The notes under the pieces: generated by a model | Database searches by the model: none | Seen by the model: the letters and a program-made list of their open reading frames with translations, nothing else | What the model was told of the DNA's origin: nothing | Assembly (NCBI GenBank): GCA_040880125.1 | Contig: JBBDJB010000006.1 | Location: 1-52,929, forward strand | Length of the DNA: 52,929 nucleotides | Direction: 5' to 3' | Origin: JBBDJB01 sp040880125 | GTDB taxonomy: Bacteria > Planctomycetota > Planctomycetia > Pirellulales > JBBDJB01 | Part shown: positions 1-8,154 of the stretch, piece after piece | Position numbering within the stretch: the first letter of the stretch is position 1 | Layout of the letters: the number at the start of each line of letters is the position of its first letter | Made by a program: the position numbers and the translations under genes

Positions 1-42
1 ATCAATCCGGCGCGCACCAAGGTGAAAAATTCACAGCCTGAC

Positions 43-87
43 AGCGGACCCTACGACAACATGGTGCTCCGCTGTAGCGGACCCTAC
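43..87. repeat. Intergenic repeat, GTAGGGTCC family (two copies)
   Basis: The 12-mer AGCGGACCCTAC occurs at 43-54 and again at 76-87. Related sequence recurs at 16931-16950, 47052-47074 and 52790-52811 (there on the opposite strand), each time between genes. I read it as a dispersed intergenic repeat. The first 260 bases of the window hold no other convincing gene. Confidence 0.5.
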
Positions 88-261
88 TTGGCTCAACCCA
101 ATCCCGCCGCCTGCAGCTCGAACAGAGACGGAACCCGTGCTCCGTCAACCGATCCCGCGCCGCGTCAAGCTGGCCTTTCGATATACTGGTAGACGTGCGG
201 CAGGCCGCATAGCCGCAGCCTGCCGCACATCGAGCACTTTTCACCAAGCGGAATCACCGTC

Positions 262-1860
262 GTGCCCGAACCCGGTGGCGACATCCTTCGCTTCGCCTGC
301 CCGAGCTGCCACGTCCGCCTGCGCGCGCCGCGGGGCGACGCCGGCTCGCGGATTCGCTGCCCGAAGTGCCAGTCGCCGCTGGTCGTGCCGGCGCCGGCTA
401 AGCAGGGCCGCCCGGCGCAAGAGTCGGACCAGTACGAGCTGTGGGCCGACTACGATCAAACCCGTCAGGGCGACCGCGCCGGCTATCCCACCTACATCCC
501 GGTGATCTGCCGCGTGTGCGACACGCTCATGCACGCCACCGACGACCAGATCGGCCAGACGCTCACCTGCCCCGACTGCGGCACGAAGAACCAGGTGAAG
601 CCGCCGCCCGAGGAGCCGGTCCGACGACGGCTGGTCGAGCAAGGCGAGCGCCTCGAACTGGCGGATGCCGGAGGAGCCGCGGGATCGATGCCGTACATCC
701 CGGTCGTCTGCCGGCTGTGCGACACCCGCATGTACGGCCGCGATGAAGAGGTCGGCACGCAGATCGCTTGCCCCGACTGCGGGACGCTGAACAAGGTACC
801 TCCGCCGACGCCCGAGCAGCGGAAGACGCAGCCGCCACCCGACTCCGGTGGAGAGTTGGAAGTCGAGGAGGCACTGGCGCGCCCGTCGCTCGAGGCGATG
901 GGCCTTTCGCACCTGTTCGAGGTCGACGACGATGAGGCGAAGCCGCGCTCGCCGCGCCGCGAGGCACACCGCAAGGAAGAGCCGACGACGCGACTGGAGG
1001 GGCCCGTTCGCAAAGAGCGGTCCTTCGAGCGCGCCGAGCCGACGCTTCGACCCGAGCGGAAGCGCGTGCTTTCCTTCCCCTGGCAGCCGAGCGTGTGGGT
1101 TGTCTTCTTGTTTATGTCCTCCTGGGCGATGTTCACGGCGGTCCTGCTGCTGGCCGCTGCGGCAGCCGGGTCGGCTCCGCGCGCCGCGGGGCTTTCCAGC
1201 GCCCCCGGCTGGGTGATGGCCATGCTACTGGGATGCATCTCCGTGGTGTCGGCCATCGGCTGGTTCATTGTGGCCTCCGTGCAGGGACTAACCGTGCTGG
1301 AGCAGACCTCGGCCGGAAGCGACCAGATCGACGACTGGCCCGAAGCGCTATGGATCGATTGGGCCCTGCAGTCCGCCTACGTGCTGAACGCATTTGCGAT
1401 GGGCGGCGCGGTCGGCTACGGGCTCAAGGCGCTGCTCAACCTGGTGCAGCCCGGCGGCGAGTGGCTCGTGCCGCTGTTTGCCGGCCTGCTGTTCCCCTTC
1501 ATTCTGCTGTCCATGCTGGAAAACGGATCGGCGATCGCCCCGGTCTCCACGCAGGTGGCCAAAAGCGTCGTCCGCGCCCCGGGGCAATGGATTCTGCATT
1601 ACCTGTGGGGCGGGGCCACCATGGTGCTGCTGGTCGCGGTGGCGCTGGCCTTTTGGTGGATCGGGTACTGGGCGCTGCTGCTGATCGCGCCGGTTGCCAC
1701 GGCGGTCTGGTTGATCCACTTCCGCCTGTTGGGCATCCTCGCGTGGCACTGCTCGTTCGCCGTCGATCAGGACGAGGACAAGGAGGAGGACAATCCGCGG
1801 ACCAGCGCCGTAAACGCCGGCTCCGAGGAAGGCCGTGGGACAGCGCTCGGCCGAAAGTAG
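262..1860 (+). CDS. Triple zinc-ribbon membrane protein of unknown function
   Basis: The protein has 532 residues and starts with GTG. Three CxxC...CxxC zinc ribbons follow one another at roughly residues 13-36 (CPSC/CPKC), 83-105 (CRVC/CPDC) and 150-172 (CRLC/CPDC). The second and third are near copies, each introduced by YIPV. A charged, disordered linker follows (about 175-270), then about five or six hydrophobic segments between residues 275 and 490, and an acidic tail. The ribbons resemble the short MJ0042-type zinc finger common at the N-terminus of planctomycete and myxobacterial membrane proteins. A cytoplasmic sensing or binding head on a membrane anchor is an inference. No enzyme motif is visible and I cannot name a function. 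Confidence 0.75.
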   Translation: MPEPGGDILRFACPSCHVRLRAPRGDAGSRIRCPKCQSPLVVPAPAKQGRPAQESDQYELWADYDQTRQGDRAGYPTYIPVICRVCDTLMHATDDQIGQTLTCPDCGTKNQVKPPPEEPVRRRLVEQGERLELADAGGAAGSMPYIPVVCRLCDTRMYGRDEEVGTQIACPDCGTLNKVPPPTPEQRKTQPPPDSGGELEVEEALARPSLEAMGLSHLFEVDDDEAKPRSPRREAHRKEEPTTRLEGPVRKERSFERAEPTLRPERKRVLSFPWQPSVWVVFLFMSSWAMFTAVLLLAAAAAGSAPRAAGLSSAPGWVMAMLLGCISVVSAIGWFIVASVQGLTVLEQTSAGSDQIDDWPEALWIDWALQSAYVLNAFAMGGAVGYGLKALLNLVQPGGEWLVPLFAGLLFPFILLSMLENGSAIAPVSTQVAKSVVRAPGQWILHYLWGGATMVLLVAVALAFWWIGYWALLLIAPVATAVWLIHFRLLGILAWHCSFAVDQDEDKEEDNPRTSAVNAGSEEGRGTALGRK

Positions 1861-1963
1861 CGACGCGCCGTACTGCCGCCTTTCTTTTCCTCCCCCATTC
1901 AGCGACGCCGAGTGCCGAATGCGAGGCCGGGCGTCGAAAAAGAAAAAAATCCGACTATAATCA

Positions 1964-1992
1964 TTGACTATCCAGCGCCATTTTGTTAGAAT
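1964..1992 (+). promoter_or_regulatory. Sigma-70 type promoter before the alaS leader region
   Basis: TTGACT at 1964-1969 and TAGAAT at 1987-1992 are separated by exactly 17 bases, close to the housekeeping consensus. The surrounding DNA is unusually AT-rich for this window. Expected start of transcription is near 1999, 555 bases before the alaS start, so it could drive a small RNA, alaS, or both. Confidence 0.5.
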
Positions 1993-1998
1993 TACGTA

Positions 1999-2079
1999 CG
2001 AATACAATCGACCGACTCTCTGGATTATGGAGAGATTTTGTGATCCACCAGCGGACACACCCGTTGTGGGAGTTTTTTT
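1999..2079 (+). ncRNA. Candidate small RNA or alaS leader/attenuator
   Basis: From the predicted start near 1999 the strand can form a hairpin with arms CTCTC and GAGAG (about 2014-2034). It then forms a second hairpin at 2044-2071, whose inner stem CAGCGG/CCGTTG and outer TCC/GGA pairs are followed by seven T residues (2073-2079). This looks like an intrinsic terminator about 80 bases after the promoter. Further hairpins lie downstream (2127-2159 with CACTCC/GGGGTG arms) and another eight-T run near 2211-2218. No convincing reading frame is present. It could be an independent sRNA or an attenuating leader of alaS. No known RNA family was recognised. Confidence 0.35.
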
Positions 2080-2302
2080 CGGAGCTATTGTGTGGTCTCT
2101 TTACACCATGCAAACAGTACTTTTTGAACACTCCTCAAATTCGGGGTGGGTCAACAAAGATCGTCAAAAACGGCGTGGCACCGCGGTGTCGCGGCCTTTC
2201 GACCCTTCTTTTTTTTCGCATCCATGGGTTTCCCGTAGAGAGGGCGTTCAAAAAAAAGGAGTTGGCCGGACTCGCAGCAGTTCGGCAGATGAACGGACAA
2301 GT

Positions 2303-2376
2303 CTGAATTCTTGCGAGCTCTGAATTCTCACGAATTCAGCTTCGGGGAGTAAGGCACAGACAGGAATGTCTGTGCC
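2303..2376. repeat. Intergenic palindromes of the CTGAATTC and CACAGACA families
   Basis: CTGAATTC and GAATTCAG form a perfect inverted repeat at 2320-2339 around TCAC, with a further CTGAATTC at 2303. At 2353-2376 arms GGCACAGACA and TGTCTGTGCC surround GGAA. Both families recur at many gene boundaries in the window. Confidence 0.75.
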
Positions 2377-2553
2377 ACGGTTACGTTTCGCTGGGCAGCA
2401 GTGTCTGTGCCACGCAGGTCGCTTGACGTCCGCTGCGCTGACGCCGCCGCGCGGCTGGTGAGCCTCCCGGAAGCCCGATATGATGAACCGTTTCTCACGA
2501 ACTTTAACCGCCCATAGCGCCGGCGTCCAAACGCCAAGCGAGTTATCCGCGCC

Positions 2554-5361
2554 ATGAAAGTCGACGAACTACGCGAAAAGTACCTCGAGTTTTTTGAGTC
2601 GAAGGGGCACGTCCGCCGCCCCAGCGACGTGCTCGTCCCTACCTGGGACCCTTCCGTCCTGTTCACTCCCGCCGGGATGAACCAGTTCAAGGATCACTTC
2701 CTGGGCAAGGTGAGGCTGGACTTCACCCGGGCCACCTCGTGCCAGAAGTGCATGCGGACGGGCGACATCGACAACGTCGGCCGGACCGCCTATCACCACA
2801 CCTTTTTCGAGATGCTCGGCAACTTCAGCTTCGGCGACTATTTCAAGCGGGAAGCGATCGCCTGGGCCTGGGAGTTCCTCACCGACAAGAAGTGGCTCGG
2901 CCTCGATCCGGGCCGGCTGAGCGTGTCGGTTTACGACGAAGACGACGAAGCCGCCGAGATCTGGGGCCGCGGCATAAAGCTGACGCTGTCGAAGATCCAG
3001 CGGATGGGCGAGGACGACAACTTCTGGCCGGCCAATGCACCCAGCCAGGGACCCGACGGCGTTTGCGGCCCTTGCAGCGAGATCTTCTATCACTCTGAAG
3101 GCGGCAAGTCGGTCGAGATCTGGAACTTGGTCTTCACGCAGTTCAACCGCGTGGGTGAGCCGCCGGACAATCTCCGCCCGCTGCCCAGCAAGAACATCGA
3201 TACCGGCATGGGCTTGGAGCGCACGGCCGCCGTGCTGCAAGGCGTCGAGACGAACTTCCACATCGACAATCTGCTGCCGATCGTCCAGGCGGCGGCCGAG
3301 GTCTGCGGCACCAGGTACGAGGCCGGCACGGAAATTGGCCGGCGGCTGCGGCGGATCACCGACCACGTCCGGGCCTGTACCTTCGCCATTCATGAAAACG
3401 TTTACCCGGGTCCGAACAAGGAAAAGTACGTCATCCGCCGGCTGCTGCGCCGCGCGGTGCTCGACGGGCACCAGATCGGCCGCCGCGAGCCGTTCCTGCA
3501 CGAGCTTGTCGCCGCCGTGGTTGACGCGATGCGCGGTCCCTATCCGGAGCTGCGCGAAACCGCCGATCGCGTCTCGAAGGTGATCCGACAGGAAGAGGAG
3601 AACTTCTTCGGCACGATCGACGCCGGGCTGGCGCGGCTGGAGAAGACGTTCTCCGAGTTGCAGTCGGCGGACCGCGTCACCATCGACGGCCGCGAGGCGG
3701 CGGAGCTGTACCAAACTTACGGCGTCCCGCCGGAACTGGTCGAATCGATGGCGGCCGAGCACAACCTCGCTTTCGACTGGGAAGGTTTCCGCCAGGCGAT
3801 GGCTACGCATGGCGAGGCCTCCGGCAAATTGCAGTTCGAGCTGTTCAAGACCGGCCCGGTCGAAGCCCTGAAAAAAGCGCTGCACGCCACCGAGTTTGTC
3901 GGCTACGAAACGACCAAGACCGACGCGGAGATCAAGGGAATCATCGCCCGCAACCAGCTCTGCGATCAATTGGACGAGATCGGGCACGACCAGCCAGTGA
4001 TCGTCGTGCTCGATAAGTCGCCGTTTTACGGCGAGTCCGGGGGCCAGGTCGGCGACACGGGCGAGATCGTCGGCGAGGGCTTTCGCTTTCGCGTGACCGA
4101 TACCCAGCGCGAGGGCGACCTGATCCTGCACTTCGGCCACTTGGCGGAGGGAGAAATCACCGCCGGCAGCCGCGCGACTGCACGCGTCGATGCGGAGCGC
4201 CGGCAAGGCGTGCGGCGGGCGCACTCCGCCACGCACCTATTGCACTACGCGCTGCAGTCGACGCTCGGAAGCCATGCGCAGCAGCAGGGCTCCAAGGTCG
4301 ACGAAGACTGGTTGCGGTTCGACTTTACCAACCTGGCGCCGGTCTCCGCGGAGGAGCTGGCGCAGATCGAACAATCGGTGCAGGAAAAGGTCGAACTGGC
4401 GGCGCCGGTGGCGTGGCGCACATTGCCGTTGGCGGAAGCCCGGCAGGTGGGGGCGATGATGCTCTTCGGCGAGAAGTATCCCGACCCGGTGCGGATGGTG
4501 GAGATCGGCGACTTCAGCCGAGAACTTTGCGGCGGCACGCACCTGGACTCGACCGGGGAAGTTGGCCCGTTCGAGTTGGTTGGCGAAGAGGGAGTTTCGG
4601 CCGGCACGCGGCGAATCGTGGCCTTGACCGGCGAGAAGGCCCGCGAGCAGCGCAAACGGACCGAGAGCGAACTGGCCGCGGCCGCCAAGGTGCTGGGAGT
4701 TCCGCCACTGGCGGTTCCCGAGGCGGTCGGGCAGCTCGCGCAGCAGGTACGGGCGCTCAAGAAGCGGCTGGCCGGCGCAGGCGGGGGCGGCGAGCAAAAG
4801 CAGCCGGCCGCACCGACGGCATCGTCGGACGAGTCGTCGTCCTTCGCGCAGATGAAGGCGGCGCTGCAGGAGGCGGCACGCGTGCTGAACGTCGGCCCCA
4901 CCGACGTCGCCGCTCGGGCCGAAGCGCTGCGGGCGGAAGTGGAAAAGCTGCGGCAGCAGGTGGCACAGCGCGAGGCGGCCGGGCCGCTCTCTGCGGACGA
5001 TCTGCTCGAGCAGTCCGAGCCGATCGGCGAGGTGGCCGTCGTGATTCAGGAAACTCCGGGTGCCGGCCCGGGCGATATGCGGCAATTGATTGATCAGTTG
5101 CGCCGCAAGCGGTCGCCGGTCGCCGTGCTGTTGGCCAGCCGCGAAGAGGACGACAAGGTCGTGCTGGTGGCCGGCATCAGCCGCGACCTGCAAGAGCGCG
5201 GAGTGCACGCCGGAAACTGGGTCCGCGAAGTTGCCAAAGTGGTCGGCGGCGGAGGCGGCGGACGTCCCGACCTTGCGCAAGCCGGTGGCAAGCTGCCGGA
5301 GAAGTTGCCCGCTGCGCTGGAAGCGGCTCGCAAGCATTTGCAAGAGCAGTTAGGCAAGTAG
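2554..5361 (+). CDS. alaS: Alanine--tRNA ligase
   Basis: This enzyme charges tRNA-Ala in the cytoplasm. The N-terminal class II catalytic domain begins MKVDELREKYLEFF and contains the FTPAGMNQFKDHFLG and TSCQKCMRTGDIDNVGRT segments typical of AlaRS. The editing domain has its zinc-binding motifs HSATH (about residue 557) and CGGTH (about 659). The GGGGGGRPDLAQAGG segment of the C-terminal domain is present. At 935 residues it is about 60 longer than the usual 875. The extra length lies in the coiled-coil linker, where a segment around residues 697-735 (AAKVLGVPPLAV) appears to be repeated at about 770-812 (AARVLNVGPTDV), with a Gly/Ser/Pro-rich stretch between. ATG start; no clear Shine-Dalgarno. 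Confidence 0.98.
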   Translation: MKVDELREKYLEFFESKGHVRRPSDVLVPTWDPSVLFTPAGMNQFKDHFLGKVRLDFTRATSCQKCMRTGDIDNVGRTAYHHTFFEMLGNFSFGDYFKREAIAWAWEFLTDKKWLGLDPGRLSVSVYDEDDEAAEIWGRGIKLTLSKIQRMGEDDNFWPANAPSQGPDGVCGPCSEIFYHSEGGKSVEIWNLVFTQFNRVGEPPDNLRPLPSKNIDTGMGLERTAAVLQGVETNFHIDNLLPIVQAAAEVCGTRYEAGTEIGRRLRRITDHVRACTFAIHENVYPGPNKEKYVIRRLLRRAVLDGHQIGRREPFLHELVAAVVDAMRGPYPELRETADRVSKVIRQEEENFFGTIDAGLARLEKTFSELQSADRVTIDGREAAELYQTYGVPPELVESMAAEHNLAFDWEGFRQAMATHGEASGKLQFELFKTGPVEALKKALHATEFVGYETTKTDAEIKGIIARNQLCDQLDEIGHDQPVIVVLDKSPFYGESGGQVGDTGEIVGEGFRFRVTDTQREGDLILHFGHLAEGEITAGSRATARVDAERRQGVRRAHSATHLLHYALQSTLGSHAQQQGSKVDEDWLRFDFTNLAPVSAEELAQIEQSVQEKVELAAPVAWRTLPLAEARQVGAMMLFGEKYPDPVRMVEIGDFSRELCGGTHLDSTGEVGPFELVGEEGVSAGTRRIVALTGEKAREQRKRTESELAAAAKVLGVPPLAVPEAVGQLAQQVRALKKRLAGAGGGGEQKQPAAPTASSDESSSFAQMKAALQEAARVLNVGPTDVAARAEALRAEVEKLRQQVAQREAAGPLSADDLLEQSEPIGEVAVVIQETPGAGPGDMRQLIDQLRRKRSPVAVLLASREEDDKVVLVAGISRDLQERGVHAGNWVREVAKVVGGGGGGRPDLAQAGGKLPEKLPAALEAARKHLQEQLGK

Positions 5362-5713
5362 CGCGTGGCGGCGAAGCAGGCGGAGCGCACTGTTTGGTGC
5401 GCTGCCTGTTGGAGAAAGTGCTAGCACTCGCCGCCGTCAACCTTCACATTCCACGCGCCCCCTTAGTCGATGCCAAGACGCGTCGCAGCATCCGTTTACT
5501 CAACGAGGAGGGCCTGTGAGAAAGTCGCCCAAGGCGCGCAGAACGTACAGCTTCCGACAGCTTCCGCGTGGCCGGGTCGAATCGGATTGGTCGTGGCGAT
5601 TTCACTTGATGCGCCGGCGCGACGCGATAAGATGAGGCAAGTCATACGTAGCTGCCCGCCTTCACGGCCGTAGCTGCTATAGCTCGCGCAAGGCACGTTG
5701 ATGGAGCGACGCC
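5362..5713. other. 352-base spacer between alaS and the STAS gene
   Basis: A hairpin with arms GCGCAC and GTGCGC (5385-5402) sits just after the alaS stop and may form the 3' end of that transcript, although it has no T-run. The rest shows no convincing gene. A 67-codon frame at 5470-5673 has no recognisable features. Confidence 0.45.
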
Positions 5714-6091
5714 ATGGTGCAAACCGCTACCGACTGGCAGCTTGAAGTTGATCGAGGCCCCGACTGGCTCTTCATCCGGCTCCAGCCGCCCGAAGCCCGC
5801 TACACGGAGGCCCCCGATCTGGTGGAGCGACTCTGGTCCCTGATCTCGGCGCACTTCACCTATCGCATCGTCCTGGAAGTGGACGACCTGAAAGTGCTGC
5901 CCAGCTTTCTGATCGGGCAGTTAGTGATGCTGCAGAAACGTTTGCACCAGCACGGAGGATTGCTGCGGTTGTGCGGATTGTCCGCCGCTTGCCAGCAGAC
6001 GCTGCATACCTGCCGTTTGGACGACAACCTGCGCAGCTACGAAACGCGTGAACACGCGGTGCTGGGCCGCCGGCCGATGCAACCGCGGTAG
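5714..6091 (+). CDS. STAS-domain protein (anti-sigma factor antagonist-like)
   Basis: The 125-residue single-domain protein has the length and alternating strand/helix pattern of SpoIIAA/RsbV-type STAS proteins. The segment VLEVDDLKVLPSFLIGQLVM fits the usual strand-loop-helix that carries the phosphorylated serine. Here the loop reads LPSFL instead of the common DSSG or DSAG, with one Ser in the right place. Family members bind and release partner proteins such as anti-sigma kinases. No partner kinase lies nearby. The gene converges with the BON gene, leaving 10 bases between the stops. Confidence 0.65.
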   Translation: MVQTATDWQLEVDRGPDWLFIRLQPPEARYTEAPDLVERLWSLISAHFTYRIVLEVDDLKVLPSFLIGQLVMLQKRLHQHGGLLRLCGLSAACQQTLHTCRLDDNLRSYETREHAVLGRRPMQPR

Positions 6092-6101
6092 CAGATGGAC
6101 T

Positions 6102-6347
6102 TTACGTCCAGTTGACTTCCAAGTGGTTTTCGACCCGCTCGACGCCATCTACCCGGCGTACGGCCTCTTGGGCCATCTGCTTCTGGAAGAAGGTGCCGAC
6201 ACGGCCTCGCAGCGTGACGGAGCCTTCGCTGGCCTCAAAATCGAGACCTCGACGCGGCACGAACGGGCTGGTGCTCAGAGCCGATTCGACAAGCTCGTGC
6301 AGGGGGTCGCGTCGCTTTTGCACATCAATCATTCCGGTGGACTCCAT
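6102..6347 (-). CDS. BON-domain protein
   Basis: The 81-residue protein consists almost entirely of one BON domain. The pattern SEGSVTLRGRVGTFFQKQMA followed by VRRVDGVERVENHLEV matches the core of the family, a small alpha/beta fold that binds phospholipid or other surfaces in exported and cytoplasmic proteins. There is no signal peptide. ATG start at 6347. It converges with the STAS-domain gene. Partner and role are unknown. Confidence 0.7.
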   Translation of the reverse strand: MESTGMIDVQKRRDPLHELVESALSTSPFVPRRGLDFEASEGSVTLRGRVGTFFQKQMAQEAVRRVDGVERVENHLEVNWT

Positions 6348-6607
6348 TTAGCGCTTCAGCGGGTGGTTGTCAGCGGCGAGGCTCGCCACGTGAGCGAGCG
6401 AGGCGTGAGGGTCTTTATGGGGGTTGGCGAGCCACAGGGGAGCCGGCTTGTGCTGCCCACTTTCAATGGGAGGGGCCTTCTACACTGTCACCTAAGACAT
6501 CGGCAATCTTTGCCGGTTCGGTAAAGCTGAATTGTCAGGTCGCGGAGGGAATTCGGGAAACCGCGCATGGCTATAGCGGTCTTGCCGAATGTAGGCAACC
6601 CCGCGCG

Positions 6608-8011
6608 TCAAGCCAGTGCGAACAGCAGCACCAAACTAAGTCCGCACCCCAACCATAGCACGCGCCCCAGCGCATGCATCCGGCGAAGGAACCGATTTGC
6701 ATAGGCGGCGTCATTCGCCGCGGTTTGCAGATGCTCCACACGCCGCGCCATGCTCGGATGGAGCCAGGTGGTCCGGTCGCGGGGGATGCCGGCCAGCGCG
6801 GCCATCTTCTCCAGTACGGTGACCATCCGGCCGACTGGCTCTCGCAAACCATTTTCCCCGGAACTGGCAGCGCCTTCGACCGGCTGCGCGAGCGACTCGC
6901 ACGCCAACAGGTCCGCCTCCATCTCCAGTAGCCGTGCGAGTCGCGCGAAAGGACCAATCGCATACAGACCCAAAAGCGCCGGCAGCACGGCCGCCTGCTG
7001 CCACGACCGCGGCAGTTGCCAATCGGCGAGCCGAACTCGGAAGCTTTCGGCCGCTGCCGGAAAGGCACGGAGAAGCGCGAACACGAGGATCACGGGCAGC
7101 GCCAAGGCACACAGCCGCACCAGCAGGTGCCGGCGCCGCATGTGGGCGGCCTCGTGCGCAAAGATGGCCTCGACCTCGCCCGGCTCGAAGCGTGCCAGAA
7201 GCGCGTCGGTCAAGAGCACGTATCGCAGCGGAGGCAGGAAACCGGTCACTGCCGCGTTGACGATCCGCCCACCGGTGTGCCAGATGAGGATGTCTCGCGT
7301 GGCGATCCGCCACTGCGCGGCTCGGCGCTCCAGCAGCGCCCGCAACGCTCCGGCGGGTAGCGTTTCCGTTCTCCACACGCGGCGCAGCACAAGCGGAAAC
7401 CCCACGGCCAGAAGTGCCACCAATGGCATTCCCACCATCCAAGCCCTCTGGTCGTCGGCAACTTGCGGCACGGCGATGCGCAGCGCATCGTCGACGGCCA
7501 GTACCAGCAGCACCGGCAGCAGCAGTAGCCCCATCTGATGGCGAAAGTGAAAGACCAGATAGGCGGCCCGCCCGCCGACTGGAGAATCCCCGGGCAACTC
7601 CAGCGCCCGCTCGACTTCGTAGTACGCCGCCCAGGAGAGCAATTGAGGGAGCACGACCGGCAGCAGGATCAGCAGCTCGTCGGCCAGAAAGGTGTGTCCG
7701 AGCTGCCAATTGAAGCGGACCAGTTGCGTCCAACCAAGCCCCTGCACAATCAGCAGCGAGACGGCCAGCCCGAACAGCCCATGCACCGTGGCGAACCAGC
7801 CGAATCGCCGGGCGTAGTGGTGCCGCCGCTGGAAATCGCGGCGCACCTGTTCGGCGGTCCAGGAAGCAATGGTAAGCCCCACGAGCGCAACGATCACAAC
7901 CCCGCCGAGGGCAACCGCCAGCCGGATCGGTCCATTGGACACCGGCTCGATCGGAGCGCTTTCGGCAATGGCCATCACGGCGACAGTGGCCACGATGATC
8001 AGAAGCTGCAT
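6608..8011 (-). CDS. M48-type membrane zinc metallopeptidase
   Basis: The HEXXH zinc site HEAAH lies at about residues 286-290 in the context IFAHEAAHMRRRH, and the third ligand region is probably LEMEADLLACE about 90 residues later. The protein has many hydrophobic segments: two before residue 70, several around 90-220 and two to three after the active site. This matches the Ste24/HtpX superfamily of integral membrane proteases. ATG at 8011 was chosen because it opens directly into the first membrane segment (MQLLIIVATVAVMA). A longer frame extends to 8179 but overlaps the 3' end of serA. It lies 143 bases downstream of serA on the same strand. Substrate unknown. Confidence 0.8.
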   Translation of the reverse strand: MQLLIIVATVAVMAIAESAPIEPVSNGPIRLAVALGGVVIVALVGLTIASWTAEQVRRDFQRRHHYARRFGWFATVHGLFGLAVSLLIVQGLGWTQLVRFNWQLGHTFLADELLILLPVVLPQLLSWAAYYEVERALELPGDSPVGGRAAYLVFHFRHQMGLLLLPVLLVLAVDDALRIAVPQVADDQRAWMVGMPLVALLAVGFPLVLRRVWRTETLPAGALRALLERRAAQWRIATRDILIWHTGGRIVNAAVTGFLPPLRYVLLTDALLARFEPGEVEAIFAHEAAHMRRRHLLVRLCALALPVILVFALLRAFPAAAESFRVRLADWQLPRSWQQAAVLPALLGLYAIGPFARLARLLEMEADLLACESLAQPVEGAASSGENGLREPVGRMVTVLEKMAALAGIPRDRTTWLHPSMARRVEHLQTAANDAAYANRFLRRMHALGRVLWLGCGLSLVLLFALA

Positions 8012-8154
8012 CGGCTTACCGGGGGAGAAAAAAGCGAAAGCGGTCGGTCTACTGCTATGGTAAACAGCGGTACGAGGACCGCTCAAGCAACCACCACAAA
8101 AGGAGGCTTTCCGTGCAGATCCCGGAACGAATAGGGGTCCTCGGACGGACCCCC

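Larger units (their letters stand above)
1861..2553. other. 693-base non-coding stretch before alaS
   Basis: No gene with convincing codon use was found. The first half is AT-rich and contains the promoter and hairpins listed separately. The second half (about 2300-2430) contains palindromic repeats. Two overlapping short reading frames at about 1964-2323 run through the hairpins and T-tracts and look like chance. Confidence 0.6.

Noticed and set aside
2041..2056. TCCACCA sequence resembling a tmRNA or tRNA 3' end
   Set aside because: No T-arm or acceptor stem can be formed upstream, and the sequence is part of the terminator-like hairpin.
1964..2323. Two overlapping short plus-strand frames upstream of alaS
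   Set aside because: They run across hairpins and T-tracts and include a stretch of repeats; a structured RNA explains the region better.
2569..4236. Long open frame of 555 codons on the minus strand opposite alaS
   Set aside because: It is antisense to a clear alaS and reads as an Arg/Ala/Val-rich shadow without domains.
4237..5343. 368-codon minus-strand frame opposite the alaS 3' half
   Set aside because: Antisense shadow of a confidently assigned gene.
5470..5673. 67-codon frame between alaS and the STAS gene
   Set aside because: No recognisable features, no ribosome binding site, and a composition that looks like a chance open frame in high-GC DNA.
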